Below are positions 1 through 6,700 of a stretch of DNA of 8,209 bases, one piece after another. The stretch comes from JASFEQ01 sp050122535. Its GTDB lineage: Bacteria > Desulfobacterota > DSM-4660 > Desulfatiglandales > HGW-15. A program made the position numbers and the translations under genes. Each line of letters starts with the position of its first letter. The stretch's first letter is position 1. Location: contig JASFIT010000200.1 of assembly GCA_050122535.1 (NCBI GenBank), positions 1 through 8,209 of the forward strand, given 5' to 3'. The notes below the pieces were generated by a model. It had not been told where the DNA came from. It saw nothing but the letters and a program-made list of their open reading frames with translations, and did no database searches.

Positions 1-53
1 AAAAGGTCGTAAGGAAGAAAAAGAAAGCTACTCGCAAGAAAAAGAAAAGATAA
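1..53 (+). CDS. C-terminal tail of a basic protein (5' part outside the window)
   Basis: The first complete codon begins at base 3 and the frame reads KVVRKKKKATRKKKKR before a TAA stop at 51-53. Twelve of the 16 visible residues are lysine or arginine. Such tails are typical of nucleic-acid-binding proteins (histone-like proteins, some helicases and topoisomerases), but the tail alone does not identify the family. That the frame is real is supported by its ending shortly before a strong plus-strand terminator at 97-136. The other two plus frames either stop at once or run on through the terminator. Confidence 0.55.
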   Translation, partial: KVVRKKKKATRKKKKR

Positions 54-96
54 GTCTTTCTGACCCCGGGACTAAGATCGGAAAGTGTAACTGGGA

Positions 97-136
97 GGGC
101 TGGACCCTGCTTGGTCGAGCCCTTTTTGTTTTTTTT
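97..136 (+). terminator. Strong rho-independent terminator
   Basis: The stem pairs GGGCT (97-101) with AGCCC (118-122) and GACC (103-106) with GGTC (113-116). A single G opposite G internal mismatch separates the two helices, and the loop is 6 nt. A T-rich tract, TTTTTG then eight T (123-136), follows directly. It ends the unit whose basic C-terminal tail stops at base 53. There is no T tract on the minus-strand side, so it works in one direction only. Confidence 0.9.
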
Positions 137-162
137 CCAAGGACCGGAAACTCAAAATATGG

Positions 163-182
163 GTCTCCACGGATGGGGAGAC
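163..182 (-). terminator. Possible weak terminator hairpin for the Mut7-C gene
   Basis: On the minus strand GTCTCC (182-177) pairs with GGAGAC (168-163) around an 8-nt loop. It begins 8 bases past the stop codon of the Mut7-C gene. The sequence after it (CCATATTTTG) has only a short T run, so efficiency is doubtful. It could be just a hairpin in the 3' untranslated region. Confidence 0.35.
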
Positions 183-190
183 TGTTTCCA

Positions 191-646
191 CTAAAGACCC
201 CATTTCTCCAACTGCCCAACCATTCTCTCCCTGTGGCTTCCCGGCCAGAAGTAACGGCCGCAGGAGGGGCAAAACCTGATTCCAGAAGCGCTCTGATAAA
301 AGACATATTCGGGCACATTCTCACGGGCATCCGTCCCCTCAGCCTCTTGTAAAGGAATATTGCAGCGCAGGCACCGACTGAACCATTTTGACCTCTCAGA
401 GGTGATGATGCCCGCGGTTTTCATTTCACAGAGTTGATCCTTCACACGGTCTGAGCGGATAAGCATAGAGTTGGAATAGCGGGTAACGGTGGGTCTGTGC
501 CGTGACAGAAGTTTGCGTCCTTCTCCCACAGACGCTCCAATCACGCCCTGTTTGTAGAAGGGCTGGTAGAGGGTATCGTAGCCTAAAACTCTAAGCCACT
601 TTGCCAGCCTGCCCAGCATTGAATCTGCAATAAACTTTATCTCCAC
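191..646 (-). CDS. Mut7-C RNase-domain protein with C-terminal zinc ribbon
   Basis: The 151-residue product matches the bacterial Mut7-C family, a PIN-like nuclease fold plus a zinc ribbon. The opening block FIADSMLGRLAKWLRVLGYDT (residues 5-25) is the family hallmark. Zinc ligands C92-x2-C95 and C126-x2-C129 follow, and the end motif (W134, GSH 136-138, ERM) is also typical. The chosen start is GTG at 646, because an AGGGGGG Shine-Dalgarno (652-658) sits 5 nt upstream and family members usually begin just before this block; a longer TTG start at 691 would lie within the inverted-repeat element. One oddity: the family usually has an acidic residue in an LLTRD-like motif, which here reads LLSRH (residues 46-50), so an active-site carboxylate may be missing. 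The cellular role of bacterial members is not well established; RNA cleavage is inferred from the fold. It converges with the gene ending at base 53. Confidence 0.85.
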   Translation of the reverse strand: MEIKFIADSMLGRLAKWLRVLGYDTLYQPFYKQGVIGASVGEGRKLLSRHRPTVTRYSNSMLIRSDRVKDQLCEMKTAGIITSERSKWFSRCLRCNIPLQEAEGTDARENVPEYVFYQSASGIRFCPSCGRYFWPGSHRERMVGQLEKWGL

Positions 647-658
647 AAACACCCCCCT

Positions 659-943
659 GAGACCTTTGAAAAACGCCCCCCTTTTGCCCAATCTCCCGCC
701 CGCCTCGCCTGAGCGCCCGTCCGCCTCGGCTGAAGCCTCGCGATGCCGGGCGGGGCTCGCGCCCGTCCTCCGCAGTAGCCTGCTACGAAGGATGGAATGG
801 CGGGCAGGCTGCGTCAGACTCAGATTTTAATCCGCCAAAGGGCTATGGCGGGCAAATCCTCGAAATACTTGTCGTGTATTCCTGTGGTTAAAATCTTCGC
901 CTTCCTTGACCTTGAACAAAATTGAACATTTTTCAAAGGTCTC
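659..943. repeat. 285-bp intergenic element with 15-bp perfect terminal inverted repeats
   Basis: GAGACCTTTGAAAAA at 659-673 is the exact reverse complement of 929-943. Inside lie more inverted pairs: GCCCGCC 698-704 with GGCGGGC 799-805; CGGGCG 747-752 with CGCCCG 760-765; GTAGC 775-779 with GCTAC 782-786; and AGATTTTAA 822-830 with TTAAAATCT 888-896. The last pair encloses two hairpins (CCGCCA 832-837 with TGGCGG 846-851, and AATAC 864-868 with GTATT 876-880), forming a three-way junction. The left two thirds are very GC-rich and the right third is AT-rich, unlike neighbouring genes. No ORF of note and no obvious target-site duplication is seen. It resembles a MITE or REP/BIME-like non-autonomous repeat, by inference. 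It abuts the Shine-Dalgarno of the Mut7-C gene, so any promoter for that gene lies within or beyond it. Confidence 0.75.
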
Positions 944-1019
944 GGATGATGGGACTCATGAGAGCGCATACCATTTGCTCAAATGAGGACTTCCTTTGTT
1001 GCTGAAGATTACTAAGCGA

Positions 1020-1047
1020 TTGACGGCGTACCAAAGATTATTATAAA
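1020..1047 (+). promoter_or_regulatory. Sigma70-like promoter for murA-comEC
   Basis: TTGACG (1020-1025) is a 5/6 match to the -35 consensus and TATAAA (1042-1047) a 5/6 match to the -10 consensus, with a 16-bp spacer. TAAATT at 1044-1049 is an alternative -10 with an 18-bp spacer. Transcription would start near 1054, leaving a leader of about 60 nt that contains a small hairpin (AGATTT 1074-1079 with AAATCT 1084-1089). No other convincing promoter is seen between the repeat element and murA. Confidence 0.6.
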
Positions 1048-1114
1048 TTAAATTTTAGGCGGAATCTGCAAAAAGATTTCATCAAATCTGAGCGACCTCA
1101 AAGTTATTTAACTC

Positions 1115-2371
1115 ATGGATAAGATAGTCATAGAGGGGGGAGTGTCCCTGAAAGGGACTGTGAAAGTGAGCGGAGCCAAGAATGCGGCTCTTCCCATCAT
1201 TGCAAGCTGCATCTTGACAGGAGGATGGCATCACCTCCACCATGTGCCCCGACTCAGGGACATTCAGACAATAGAGACGATCATGTCCGAGATGGGCATA
1301 GCCCTCCGAGAAGAGGGCGGAATACTTTCCGTGAATTCAAATGACCTCATGGAACATGAGGCTTCTTATGATCTGGTGAAAACCATGAGGGCCTCCGTGC
1401 TCCTCCTCGGCCCCCTCCTGGCCCGTTTAGGGAAAGCAAAGATATCTATGCCAGGAGGATGTGCCATCGGTGCAAGGCCCATTAATCTCCACCTCAAGGC
1501 ATTAGCCGCAATGGGTGTGGATATGTATCTGGAGGGTGGTTATATCAATGCCGAAGTGAATCGGTTGAAAGGGGCCGATATTTTCTTTGATATTCCCACC
1601 GTGACAGGCACAGAGAATGTGATGATGGCTGCAGTGAAGGCTGAGGGGGAGACTATCTTGAGGAATGCGGCAAAAGAACCTGAAGTCTGCGACTTGGCTG
1701 ATATGCTTCGGGGTATGGGAGCCCAAATCGAAGGTGATGGTACGGATACTGTGGTAATTCATGGTGTGAAGCATCTGAGACCCACTGAACACAGAATTAT
1801 TCCAGACAGGATCGAGTCGGGAACCTACATGATAGCTGCAGCAATTACTAGGGGAGACATAAAGATTGATGGTTGTCGACCCGAGCACCTCTCTGCCGTC
1901 ATTGAGAAACTGCAAACTGTGGGGACTGACGTGGAAGTCACCGCCAAAGGACTTCGTGTGAAGGGATCAGAGACCGTTGCCAGCGTGGATATAAAAACCA
2001 TGCCCTTCCCTGGATTCCCCACGGATCTGCAGGCCCAGTTTATGGCACTCATGAGTATAGCCAAGGGTTCAAGTGTCATCAAAGAGACCGTATTTGAGAA
2101 GAGATTCATCCACGTGAGCGAGCTAAGGAGGATGGGCGCCGATATTGAGATCACTGGCAATCAGGCCTTGGTTCGCGGAAAAGATCATTTGTTGGCTGCC
2201 CCTGTTATGGCCACTGATCTAAGGGCCAGTGCCTCTCTTGTCTTGGCCGGGTTGGTAGCCAAGGGAGGCAGGACCGAGGTGAGCCGGATTTACCATCTGG
2301 ACAGGGGTTACGAGGCATTGGAAAAGAAGTTCCAAAATCTGGGCGGCCGCATCTGGCGAGAAAAAGCCTGA
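1115..2371 (+). CDS. murA: UDP-N-acetylglucosamine 1-carboxyvinyltransferase
   Basis: MurA catalyses the first committed step of peptidoglycan synthesis in the cytosol, transferring enolpyruvate from phosphoenolpyruvate to UDP-GlcNAc. The 418-residue length is normal for the family. Visible hallmarks are the N-terminal MDKIVIEGG strand, K22-N23 in SGAKNAALP, and the active-site loop PGGCAIGARP with catalytic C116, the cysteine attacked by fosfomycin (some MurAs have Asp there instead). D304 in FPTDLQAQ is the usual general base, and R370 and R397 lie in LRASASL and LDRGYEAL. Both halves of the double EPSP-synthase-like fold are intact. The ATG at 1115 starts the family-typical N-terminus, but no clear Shine-Dalgarno precedes it. 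The upstream promoter at 1020-1047 probably drives it together with comEC, one base downstream. Confidence 0.97.
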   Translation: MDKIVIEGGVSLKGTVKVSGAKNAALPIIASCILTGGWHHLHHVPRLRDIQTIETIMSEMGIALREEGGILSVNSNDLMEHEASYDLVKTMRASVLLLGPLLARLGKAKISMPGGCAIGARPINLHLKALAAMGVDMYLEGGYINAEVNRLKGADIFFDIPTVTGTENVMMAAVKAEGETILRNAAKEPEVCDLADMLRGMGAQIEGDGTDTVVIHGVKHLRPTEHRIIPDRIESGTYMIAAAITRGDIKIDGCRPEHLSAVIEKLQTVGTDVEVTAKGLRVKGSETVASVDIKTMPFPGFPTDLQAQFMALMSIAKGSSVIKETVFEKRFIHVSELRRMGADIEITGNQALVRGKDHLLAAPVMATDLRASASLVLAGLVAKGGRTEVSRIYHLDRGYEALEKKFQNLGGRIWREKA

Positions 2372-2372
2372 G

Positions 2373-4829
2373 ATGTTTCACCGCCCAATACTTCCTGTTC
2401 TTCTCTCATTTGTTTGCGGAATACTCCTGGGCCACAAAGGCCTTTCCCCCCATCAGTCCCTTTTCCTTCCCCTGCTCCTGGGAATTGTTTCTACTTTAAT
2501 CTTCTCTCTTTTTATTTCTGCCCGATTCAGATTCCCTTGTTTCCTTCTCGTATTCCTTCTGGTTGGCATTCTCTTTGATCTCAACAAACATCAGGACTCT
2601 GAGTTGCTGCCGCTTGCCAATCAGCGAAGATGGTTGGGGGTTGAAGGGACAGTTCTGGAACCTGTAAAGATTAGCGGGGAGATGGCAAAACTCGTGGTCA
2701 ATTCTGACACACTTCTTTTCCGGGAAGAAACCAGGAAAGTCAGGGAAAAGCTTCAAGTTACCATATACAATCATCCAAGAGATTTTGCCCCGGGCGAGAG
2801 GATTCGTTTCCCGGCCCGATTAAGGCCTTTTAGAAACTTCCACAATCCGGGTCACTACGACTATGAATTGGCCATGGAGCTGAGGGGTTTTTCTTCTGCA
2901 GCCTCGGTTTCCGATGGAAGGCGGATTGTTCCCATGGGCAGGGGGCATTTGGGCTTTCCGGCTGAAATACTGGAGAGGGCGAGGAGGCCAATCAGAAATT
3001 TCTTTCAGAAAAATCTCAGCCCGCAAAATAATGCTCTTTTTCGGGCTTTGATCCTAGGCGAGAGGCAGCGAATTAGCCCTGAACAGAGGGAGCCTTTTAA
3101 TGTGGCTGGCCTGGGACATATTCTTGCCGTCTCTGGACTGCACATCGGACTTGTGGGATGGCTGGCCTACACCATCATCAAAGGGCTTTTGTCCCTCTCC
3201 TATCGGCTCACCCTTCGAACCGATATCAGGAAACTGGCAGCAGTGGTAACTTGCTTCCCAATCGTGGCGTATGCCTGTCTTGCCGGCTTTCAAGTGTCTA
3301 GTCAGAGGGCCATGATTATGGCCCTCACATACCTCTTTTCCATGATAGTGGGTCGGGATAAAGAGATCTGGTCAACTTTCGCATTGGCAGCCTTTGTGGT
3401 ACTCGCCATCGATCCTCATTCCCTCTTTGGCATCTCGTTTCAGTTATCCTTCGGCGCGGTCATAGGCATCTTGTGGCTGGCGCCTGCCATTTACAGTAAG
3501 ATTTTTGCACCAGTGGCGGAAGATATGAAAAGGGGGAGAATCATCGAGCGTCTCTGGACATACTTTGGGGGCCTCATTGCCGTAACCCTTTCGGCTATGA
3601 TTTTTCTTTTGCCGATCATATCCTTCTACTTCCATCGCATCTCAGTGGTTGCCATCCCTGCCAATATAATCGTCGTGCCGATCCTGGGGCTCTGGGTCAT
3701 ACCCCTTGGGCTACTCTCGGTTGCCAGCCTACCTATTTCTACAACCTTGGCACAACTATTTCTCCAGTTGGGGGCATGGGGAATGGAATGGATGACCGCA
3801 GCTGTCCAAGTCTGGACCCATTTCCCATGGGCCTCCTTTTGGGTGGTCACGCCAAGCGCCTTTGAGATGCTGATCTTCTACAGTCTCATTCTTTTCATCT
3901 TTTTTATCAGGCGCTGGTCATGGGCCAAGTGGGGTTTGTTTGTCGTTCTTTTCCTTCTGGCCGCGGACATCTCCTATTGGGCCTATAAAACACGCTACAA
4001 CCCCTGCTTAAAAGTAACCTACCTGGACGTGGGCCAGGGCAATGCCGCTCTGATACAATTTCCAGGAAAGAAAAGGATGCTCATCGACGGCGGCGGGTTT
4101 TCCAGAAGCACCTTTGATGTGGGCAGGATGGTGGTAGCACCCTTCCTTTTTAATTCAAAAATACTGCGGGTTGATTACCTTGTGCTAACCCATCCGCAGG
4201 CGGATCACATGAATGGCCTTCGTTTTATTGCTTCCCACTTTCACCCAAAGGAGTTTTGGTACAATGGTTATGGAGTTAGAAACCACTCTTTTATAGAATT
4301 AATGAGGATCGTTGAGGGGAGCAAGATAAGAAAACGCCTCCCTTTCCATATACGGGGTGTGCGGGAAATTTCAGGGGTAAAAGTAGAGCTATTTCATCCG
4401 TATTCTGAAGAGAGTAAAGAGCTGCTCCTGGAGAACGCCGCAGGCATGAATAACAGTTCGTTGGTGCTAAAACTATCCTACGGTGGAAAGTCTTTGCTCT
4501 TCCCGGGCGATCTGGAAAGGGCCGGGGAAGAGGTGGTCATCTCACGCGCTGGCTCTCTCCTTAGGAGTGACATCCTTCTTGCTCCTCACCACGGCAGCAG
4601 ATATTCATGCTCAAAGGCTTTTCTTCAAATGGTCAGGCCGCAGACCTGTATTATCTCTTCAGGGCATGGTAACTATTTTGGGTTTCCCCACTCAGAGACC
4701 CTCAAAAGGCTCAGCTCTGCCGGAAGTCAGGTGTTGCGCATCGACCAGGAGGGTGCCGTTCAATTATCCCTGGGGCCGAATCGATTTGATGTCAGGACTT
4801 TTTTGAGAGGGCCATTGAAAATGAGGTAA
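2373..4829 (+). CDS. comEC: ComEC/Rec2 family DNA internalization protein
   Basis: This 818-residue inner-membrane protein has the full three-part ComEC architecture. Hydrophobic segments at about 4-20 and 30-68 precede a soluble DUF4131-like region (about 85-190). The polytopic Competence domain (about 220-535) follows, with the signature LAVSGLHIGL at 251-260. A C-terminal metallo-beta-lactamase-like domain (about 546-800) carries YLDVGQGNA (550-558), IDGGG (571-575), HPQADH (607-612), FPGD (710-713) and APHHGS (737-742). In HPQADH glutamine replaces the second histidine of the classical HxHxDH; deviation at this place is, as I recall, common in ComEC. The family forms the channel that carries single-stranded DNA into the cytosol during transformation, and the C-terminal domain is proposed to be the nuclease. 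Its ATG is one base past the murA stop with only a weak Shine-Dalgarno, suggesting translational coupling. No other competence gene is in the window. Confidence 0.95.
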   Translation: MFHRPILPVLLSFVCGILLGHKGLSPHQSLFLPLLLGIVSTLIFSLFISARFRFPCFLLVFLLVGILFDLNKHQDSELLPLANQRRWLGVEGTVLEPVKISGEMAKLVVNSDTLLFREETRKVREKLQVTIYNHPRDFAPGERIRFPARLRPFRNFHNPGHYDYELAMELRGFSSAASVSDGRRIVPMGRGHLGFPAEILERARRPIRNFFQKNLSPQNNALFRALILGERQRISPEQREPFNVAGLGHILAVSGLHIGLVGWLAYTIIKGLLSLSYRLTLRTDIRKLAAVVTCFPIVAYACLAGFQVSSQRAMIMALTYLFSMIVGRDKEIWSTFALAAFVVLAIDPHSLFGISFQLSFGAVIGILWLAPAIYSKIFAPVAEDMKRGRIIERLWTYFGGLIAVTLSAMIFLLPIISFYFHRISVVAIPANIIVVPILGLWVIPLGLLSVASLPISTTLAQLFLQLGAWGMEWMTAAVQVWTHFPWASFWVVTPSAFEMLIFYSLILFIFFIRRWSWAKWGLFVVLFLLAADISYWAYKTRYNPCLKVTYLDVGQGNAALIQFPGKKRMLIDGGGFSRSTFDVGRMVVAPFLFNSKILRVDYLVLTHPQADHMNGLRFIASHFHPKEFWYNGYGVRNHSFIELMRIVEGSKIRKRLPFHIRGVREISGVKVELFHPYSEESKELLLENAAGMNNSSLVLKLSYGGKSLLFPGDLERAGEEVVISRAGSLLRSDILLAPHHGSRYSCSKAFLQMVRPQTCIISSGHGNYFGFPHSETLKRLSSAGSQVLRIDQEGAVQLSLGPNRFDVRTFLRGPLKMR

Positions 4830-4884
4830 ACAGGAAGCATATTAATATTATAGGGCATGGAAAGCTGTAAGATAGAGCTATTTA

Positions 4885-4923
4885 ACACGACATAACTGGG
4901 GATGGTGGTTCAGTAGGTCGTGT
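4885..4923. repeat. 7-bp inverted repeat between comEC and the next gene
   Basis: ACACGAC (4885-4891) is the exact reverse complement of GTCGTGT (4917-4923), with 25 nt between. No T tract follows, so it is not a classical terminator. It could be a protein-binding site or a leader hairpin for the gene at 4985, or chance. I see no convincing terminator behind comEC. Confidence 0.35.
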
Positions 4924-4984
4924 CACATAAACGCGATCTCTTTCCCATAATCCTTAATCACTAACTGAAGAAAGGACGCAAGCC

Positions 4985-5479
4985 ATGAAGAACAAATGGA
5001 GCATATACCTGATATTCGTCTGTTTTGTTTTAATCCTTCCCCTTTCCACATTGGCCTTTTTTGGTCCCTACGGAAAGCTCAGAGTGCAACCCAGAGCCGT
5101 AGAAAAGGTGACCATAAAGATGCTTGAAGAGAAATGGCAGGATTACCATATCTATTTTGCTGGTCCCTGGATTGGTAGACCATCTGCCATCATGTTCGAC
5201 CCCAAGGGCGACGACAAGAAACTTGTCCCCCATAAGTGGTGGGTTCCGGTGGAGAATAAGGAAGACTTCTTAGAGGTGGTCTGGGGGATCAGGGTTGGCC
5301 AAGTTACTTTTTGGCCAATAGTCTGGAGGATCCTGGGACCGGATGACCAGTTTTATGGATATATGTACACGGCCTGGGACCACGTGCTCATTAAGGAGGT
5401 TGATAATAAGACGCTGTGGGTGGATGATATACCAATGCCACGCTTTGAGCTTGCCAGTGGCGACAGGCCTGTTAAGTAG
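4985..5479 (+). CDS. Secreted/periplasmic hypothetical protein, tryptophan-rich
   Basis: I do not recognise this 164-residue protein. The N-terminus is a clear Sec signal: MKNKW, a hydrophobic core to about residue 22, and a probable cleavage site near LSTLA-FF (after residue 24). The mature part of about 140 residues is rich in aromatics (W52, W62, W85, W86 and six more downstream) and has no cysteine, so neither disulfides nor a cysteine-ligated metal site are expected. No zinc, heme or nucleotide motif is visible. It may be a small beta-rich periplasmic protein, but that is a guess. The ATG is supported by AAGGA at 4972-4976, 8 nt upstream. It is separated by 155 bp from comEC and about 84 bp from the metallo-hydrolase gene, so co-transcription with the latter is possible but unproven. 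The stop codon lies inside a hairpin (5476-5492). Confidence 0.8.
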   Translation: MKNKWSIYLIFVCFVLILPLSTLAFFGPYGKLRVQPRAVEKVTIKMLEEKWQDYHIYFAGPWIGRPSAIMFDPKGDDKKLVPHKWWVPVENKEDFLEVVWGIRVGQVTFWPIVWRILGPDDQFYGYMYTAWDHVLIKEVDNKTLWVDDIPMPRFELASGDRPVK

Positions 5480-5492
5480 GATCGAATCCTAC
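5476..5492 (+). other. Perfect hairpin overlapping a stop codon
   Basis: GTAGGAT (5476-5482) and ATCCTAC (5486-5492) pair perfectly around a 3-nt CGA loop. The TAG stop codon of the secreted hypothetical gene (5477-5479) lies in the left arm. No T tract follows, so it is not a standard terminator. It may protect the mRNA 3' end or be an interrupted palindrome of a DNA-binding site. Confidence 0.45.
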
Positions 5493-5563
5493 AACGTCAG
5501 TTGAAATAAAATATAAACCCGGTTGGTTGACGGGAGTGGTGAGCAGATTTGGATTTTGATTCC

Positions 5564-6223
5564 ATGAAGATCACCCAAGAAATTTTTCAAGTGGGGGGCA
5601 GCGGACTCACATCAGCGGAGGATGCGGCCATCTATCTCATCCATTTCGGGGGACATGCCGCCCTGGTGGACGCGGGATGTGGCCGTGCCCAGGAAAAGCT
5701 GTTCAAGAACATCAGAGACTGCGCAATTGACCTGGAACAAATAGAATATCTCCTCATCACCCACTGCCACTTTGACCATACCGGGGGCATCCGGGGCATC
5801 AAGGAAAGGACCCTATGCAAAGTGGTGGCCCATGAACTGGAAGCACCTTATCTTGAACAGGGTGATGACATGGTCACCGCTGCCAATTGGTATAGCGGAT
5901 CCCTTGAACCTGTGCAGGTTGATATGAAACTACGAGGTGATGAAGCGGGAATAGATCTAGGCGGAAGGGAAATAAGGGCCATCCATACGCCGGGACACTC
6001 GCCGGGCTCCGTGATTTACACGGCAGAATCAGAAGGGCTGAAGATCCTCTTTGGACAAGATGTCCATGGGCCGTTGGATCCGAGTCTTCTTTCCAACAGA
6101 GAGGATTATGTGAAGACCCTGAACCTGCTTCTCTCCCTGGAGGCTGACATCCTTTGTGAGGGTCACTTCGGGATTTTCAGAGGAAAAGAGGGGGTGGCAA
6201 ACTTCATACGCTCTTTTCTATGA
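5564..6223 (+). CDS. Metallo-beta-lactamase-fold hydrolase
   Basis: The 219-residue single-domain protein has all metal-binding motifs of the glyoxalase II-type MBL superfamily: H67-C-H69-F-D71-H72 in THCHFDHTGG, H145 in HTPGHSPGS, D166 in FGQDVHG and H201 in CEGHFG. These bind a dinuclear metal centre, typically zinc or iron, so it should be an active hydrolase. It has no signal peptide and is probably cytosolic. The substrate cannot be told from sequence; thioester hydrolysis as in glyoxalase II is the usual default. Its fold resembles the C-terminal domain of ComEC but it has the full ligand set that ComEC lacks. Start choice: ATG at 5564 has only a weak GGA 10 nt upstream; an in-frame TTG at 5549 with GGTGAG at 5538-5543 would add five residues and is a real alternative. 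Confidence 0.9.
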   Translation: MKITQEIFQVGGSGLTSAEDAAIYLIHFGGHAALVDAGCGRAQEKLFKNIRDCAIDLEQIEYLLITHCHFDHTGGIRGIKERTLCKVVAHELEAPYLEQGDDMVTAANWYSGSLEPVQVDMKLRGDEAGIDLGGREIRAIHTPGHSPGSVIYTAESEGLKILFGQDVHGPLDPSLLSNREDYVKTLNLLLSLEADILCEGHFGIFRGKEGVANFIRSFL

Positions 6224-6244
6224 GTCTGTCACTTAACAAGAAAA

Positions 6245-6371
6245 GCGGAGCGATGCTACAATGAGATAGGCGCTCCTGAAACCAAGATTAAGGGGATATT
6301 AGATATCCTTGTCCTGACGCCCCGGGCTAAGATCTCTGATCCGGTACTTGGACTGGTAGTCATCGCTCCGC
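6245..6371 (+). other. Structured intergenic palindrome, possible ncRNA or small repeat
   Basis: GCGGAGCGATG (6245-6255) is the exact reverse complement of 6361-6371. The pairing extends to CTAC (6256-6259) against GTAG (6356-6359) across one bulged T (6360), giving a 15-bp arm. Inside, GGCG (6269-6272) can pair with CGCC (6318-6321). GGATAT (6294-6299) pairs with ATATCC (6303-6308) over a 3-nt loop, with two G-T pairs below. There is no substantial ORF. A strong terminator lies 71 bp downstream, so the region could be the structured 3' end of the MBL-hydrolase transcript, a stand-alone small RNA, or a MITE-like remnant. I do not recognise it as a known RNA family. Confidence 0.45.
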
Positions 6372-6441
6372 CAATCGTAGATTCACCACTTTTAAATAAA
6401 TTTGTCAAGTCTTTTTAGCTGGAAGACGAACAACAGACGAG

Positions 6442-6470
6442 GCAGGGTCATTATGACTCTGCTTTTTTTT
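6442..6470 (+). terminator. Strong rho-independent terminator
   Basis: GCAGGGTCA (6442-6450) pairs with TGACTCTGC (6454-6462), nine pairs including one G-T, around a 3-nt loop, followed by eight T (6463-6470). It lies 218 bp past the MBL-hydrolase stop, unusually far, so it may end either a long 3' untranslated region or a transcript from the structured region at 6245-6371. The remaining 230 bp to the DUF3047 start (6471-6700) hold no gene or clear promoter that I can see; TTGTGC (6520-6525) and GCACAA (6545-6550) form a minor inverted repeat there. Confidence 0.9.
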
Positions 6471-6700
6471 GGTTCGTGCGGCTAATAGAGTCATTGAGGA
6501 GGCAGTTTGGCCGTCTCATTTGTGCAATAATTCTAAAGGCATGTGCACAATTTGTAACGGAAAGGCAGAGACATAATGGTCTGCAAGTTGATACTTTCTA
6601 AGTATTTCAATTAGTTAGTCCTTTGGCATGACTATTGCGAAAAAAATCGGGATATCCAGGAAGTCATCCTCAAAAAAGCCCATCAAACCGGAGGCTCTGC

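Noticed and set aside
607..612. Considered reading the ComEC HPQADH motif (protein residues 607-612) as a sign of a dead enzyme
   Set aside because: Deviations from HxHxDH at this position are, as I recall, common in ComEC, so the substitution is not evidence of decay. The start and end given here are residue numbers; the DNA is at about 4191-4208.
692..1114. Possible CRISPR or tRNA in the GC-rich intergenic region
   Set aside because: There are no evenly spaced direct repeats and no cloverleaf or T-loop motif; the structure is inverted repeats only.
1502..2160. Two long minus-strand ORFs inside murA
   Set aside because: They are antisense to an intact, fully conserved murA and show no family features.
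4483..4806. 107-codon plus-strand ORF inside comEC
   Set aside because: It lies entirely within the intact metallo-beta-lactamase-like domain of comEC in another frame.
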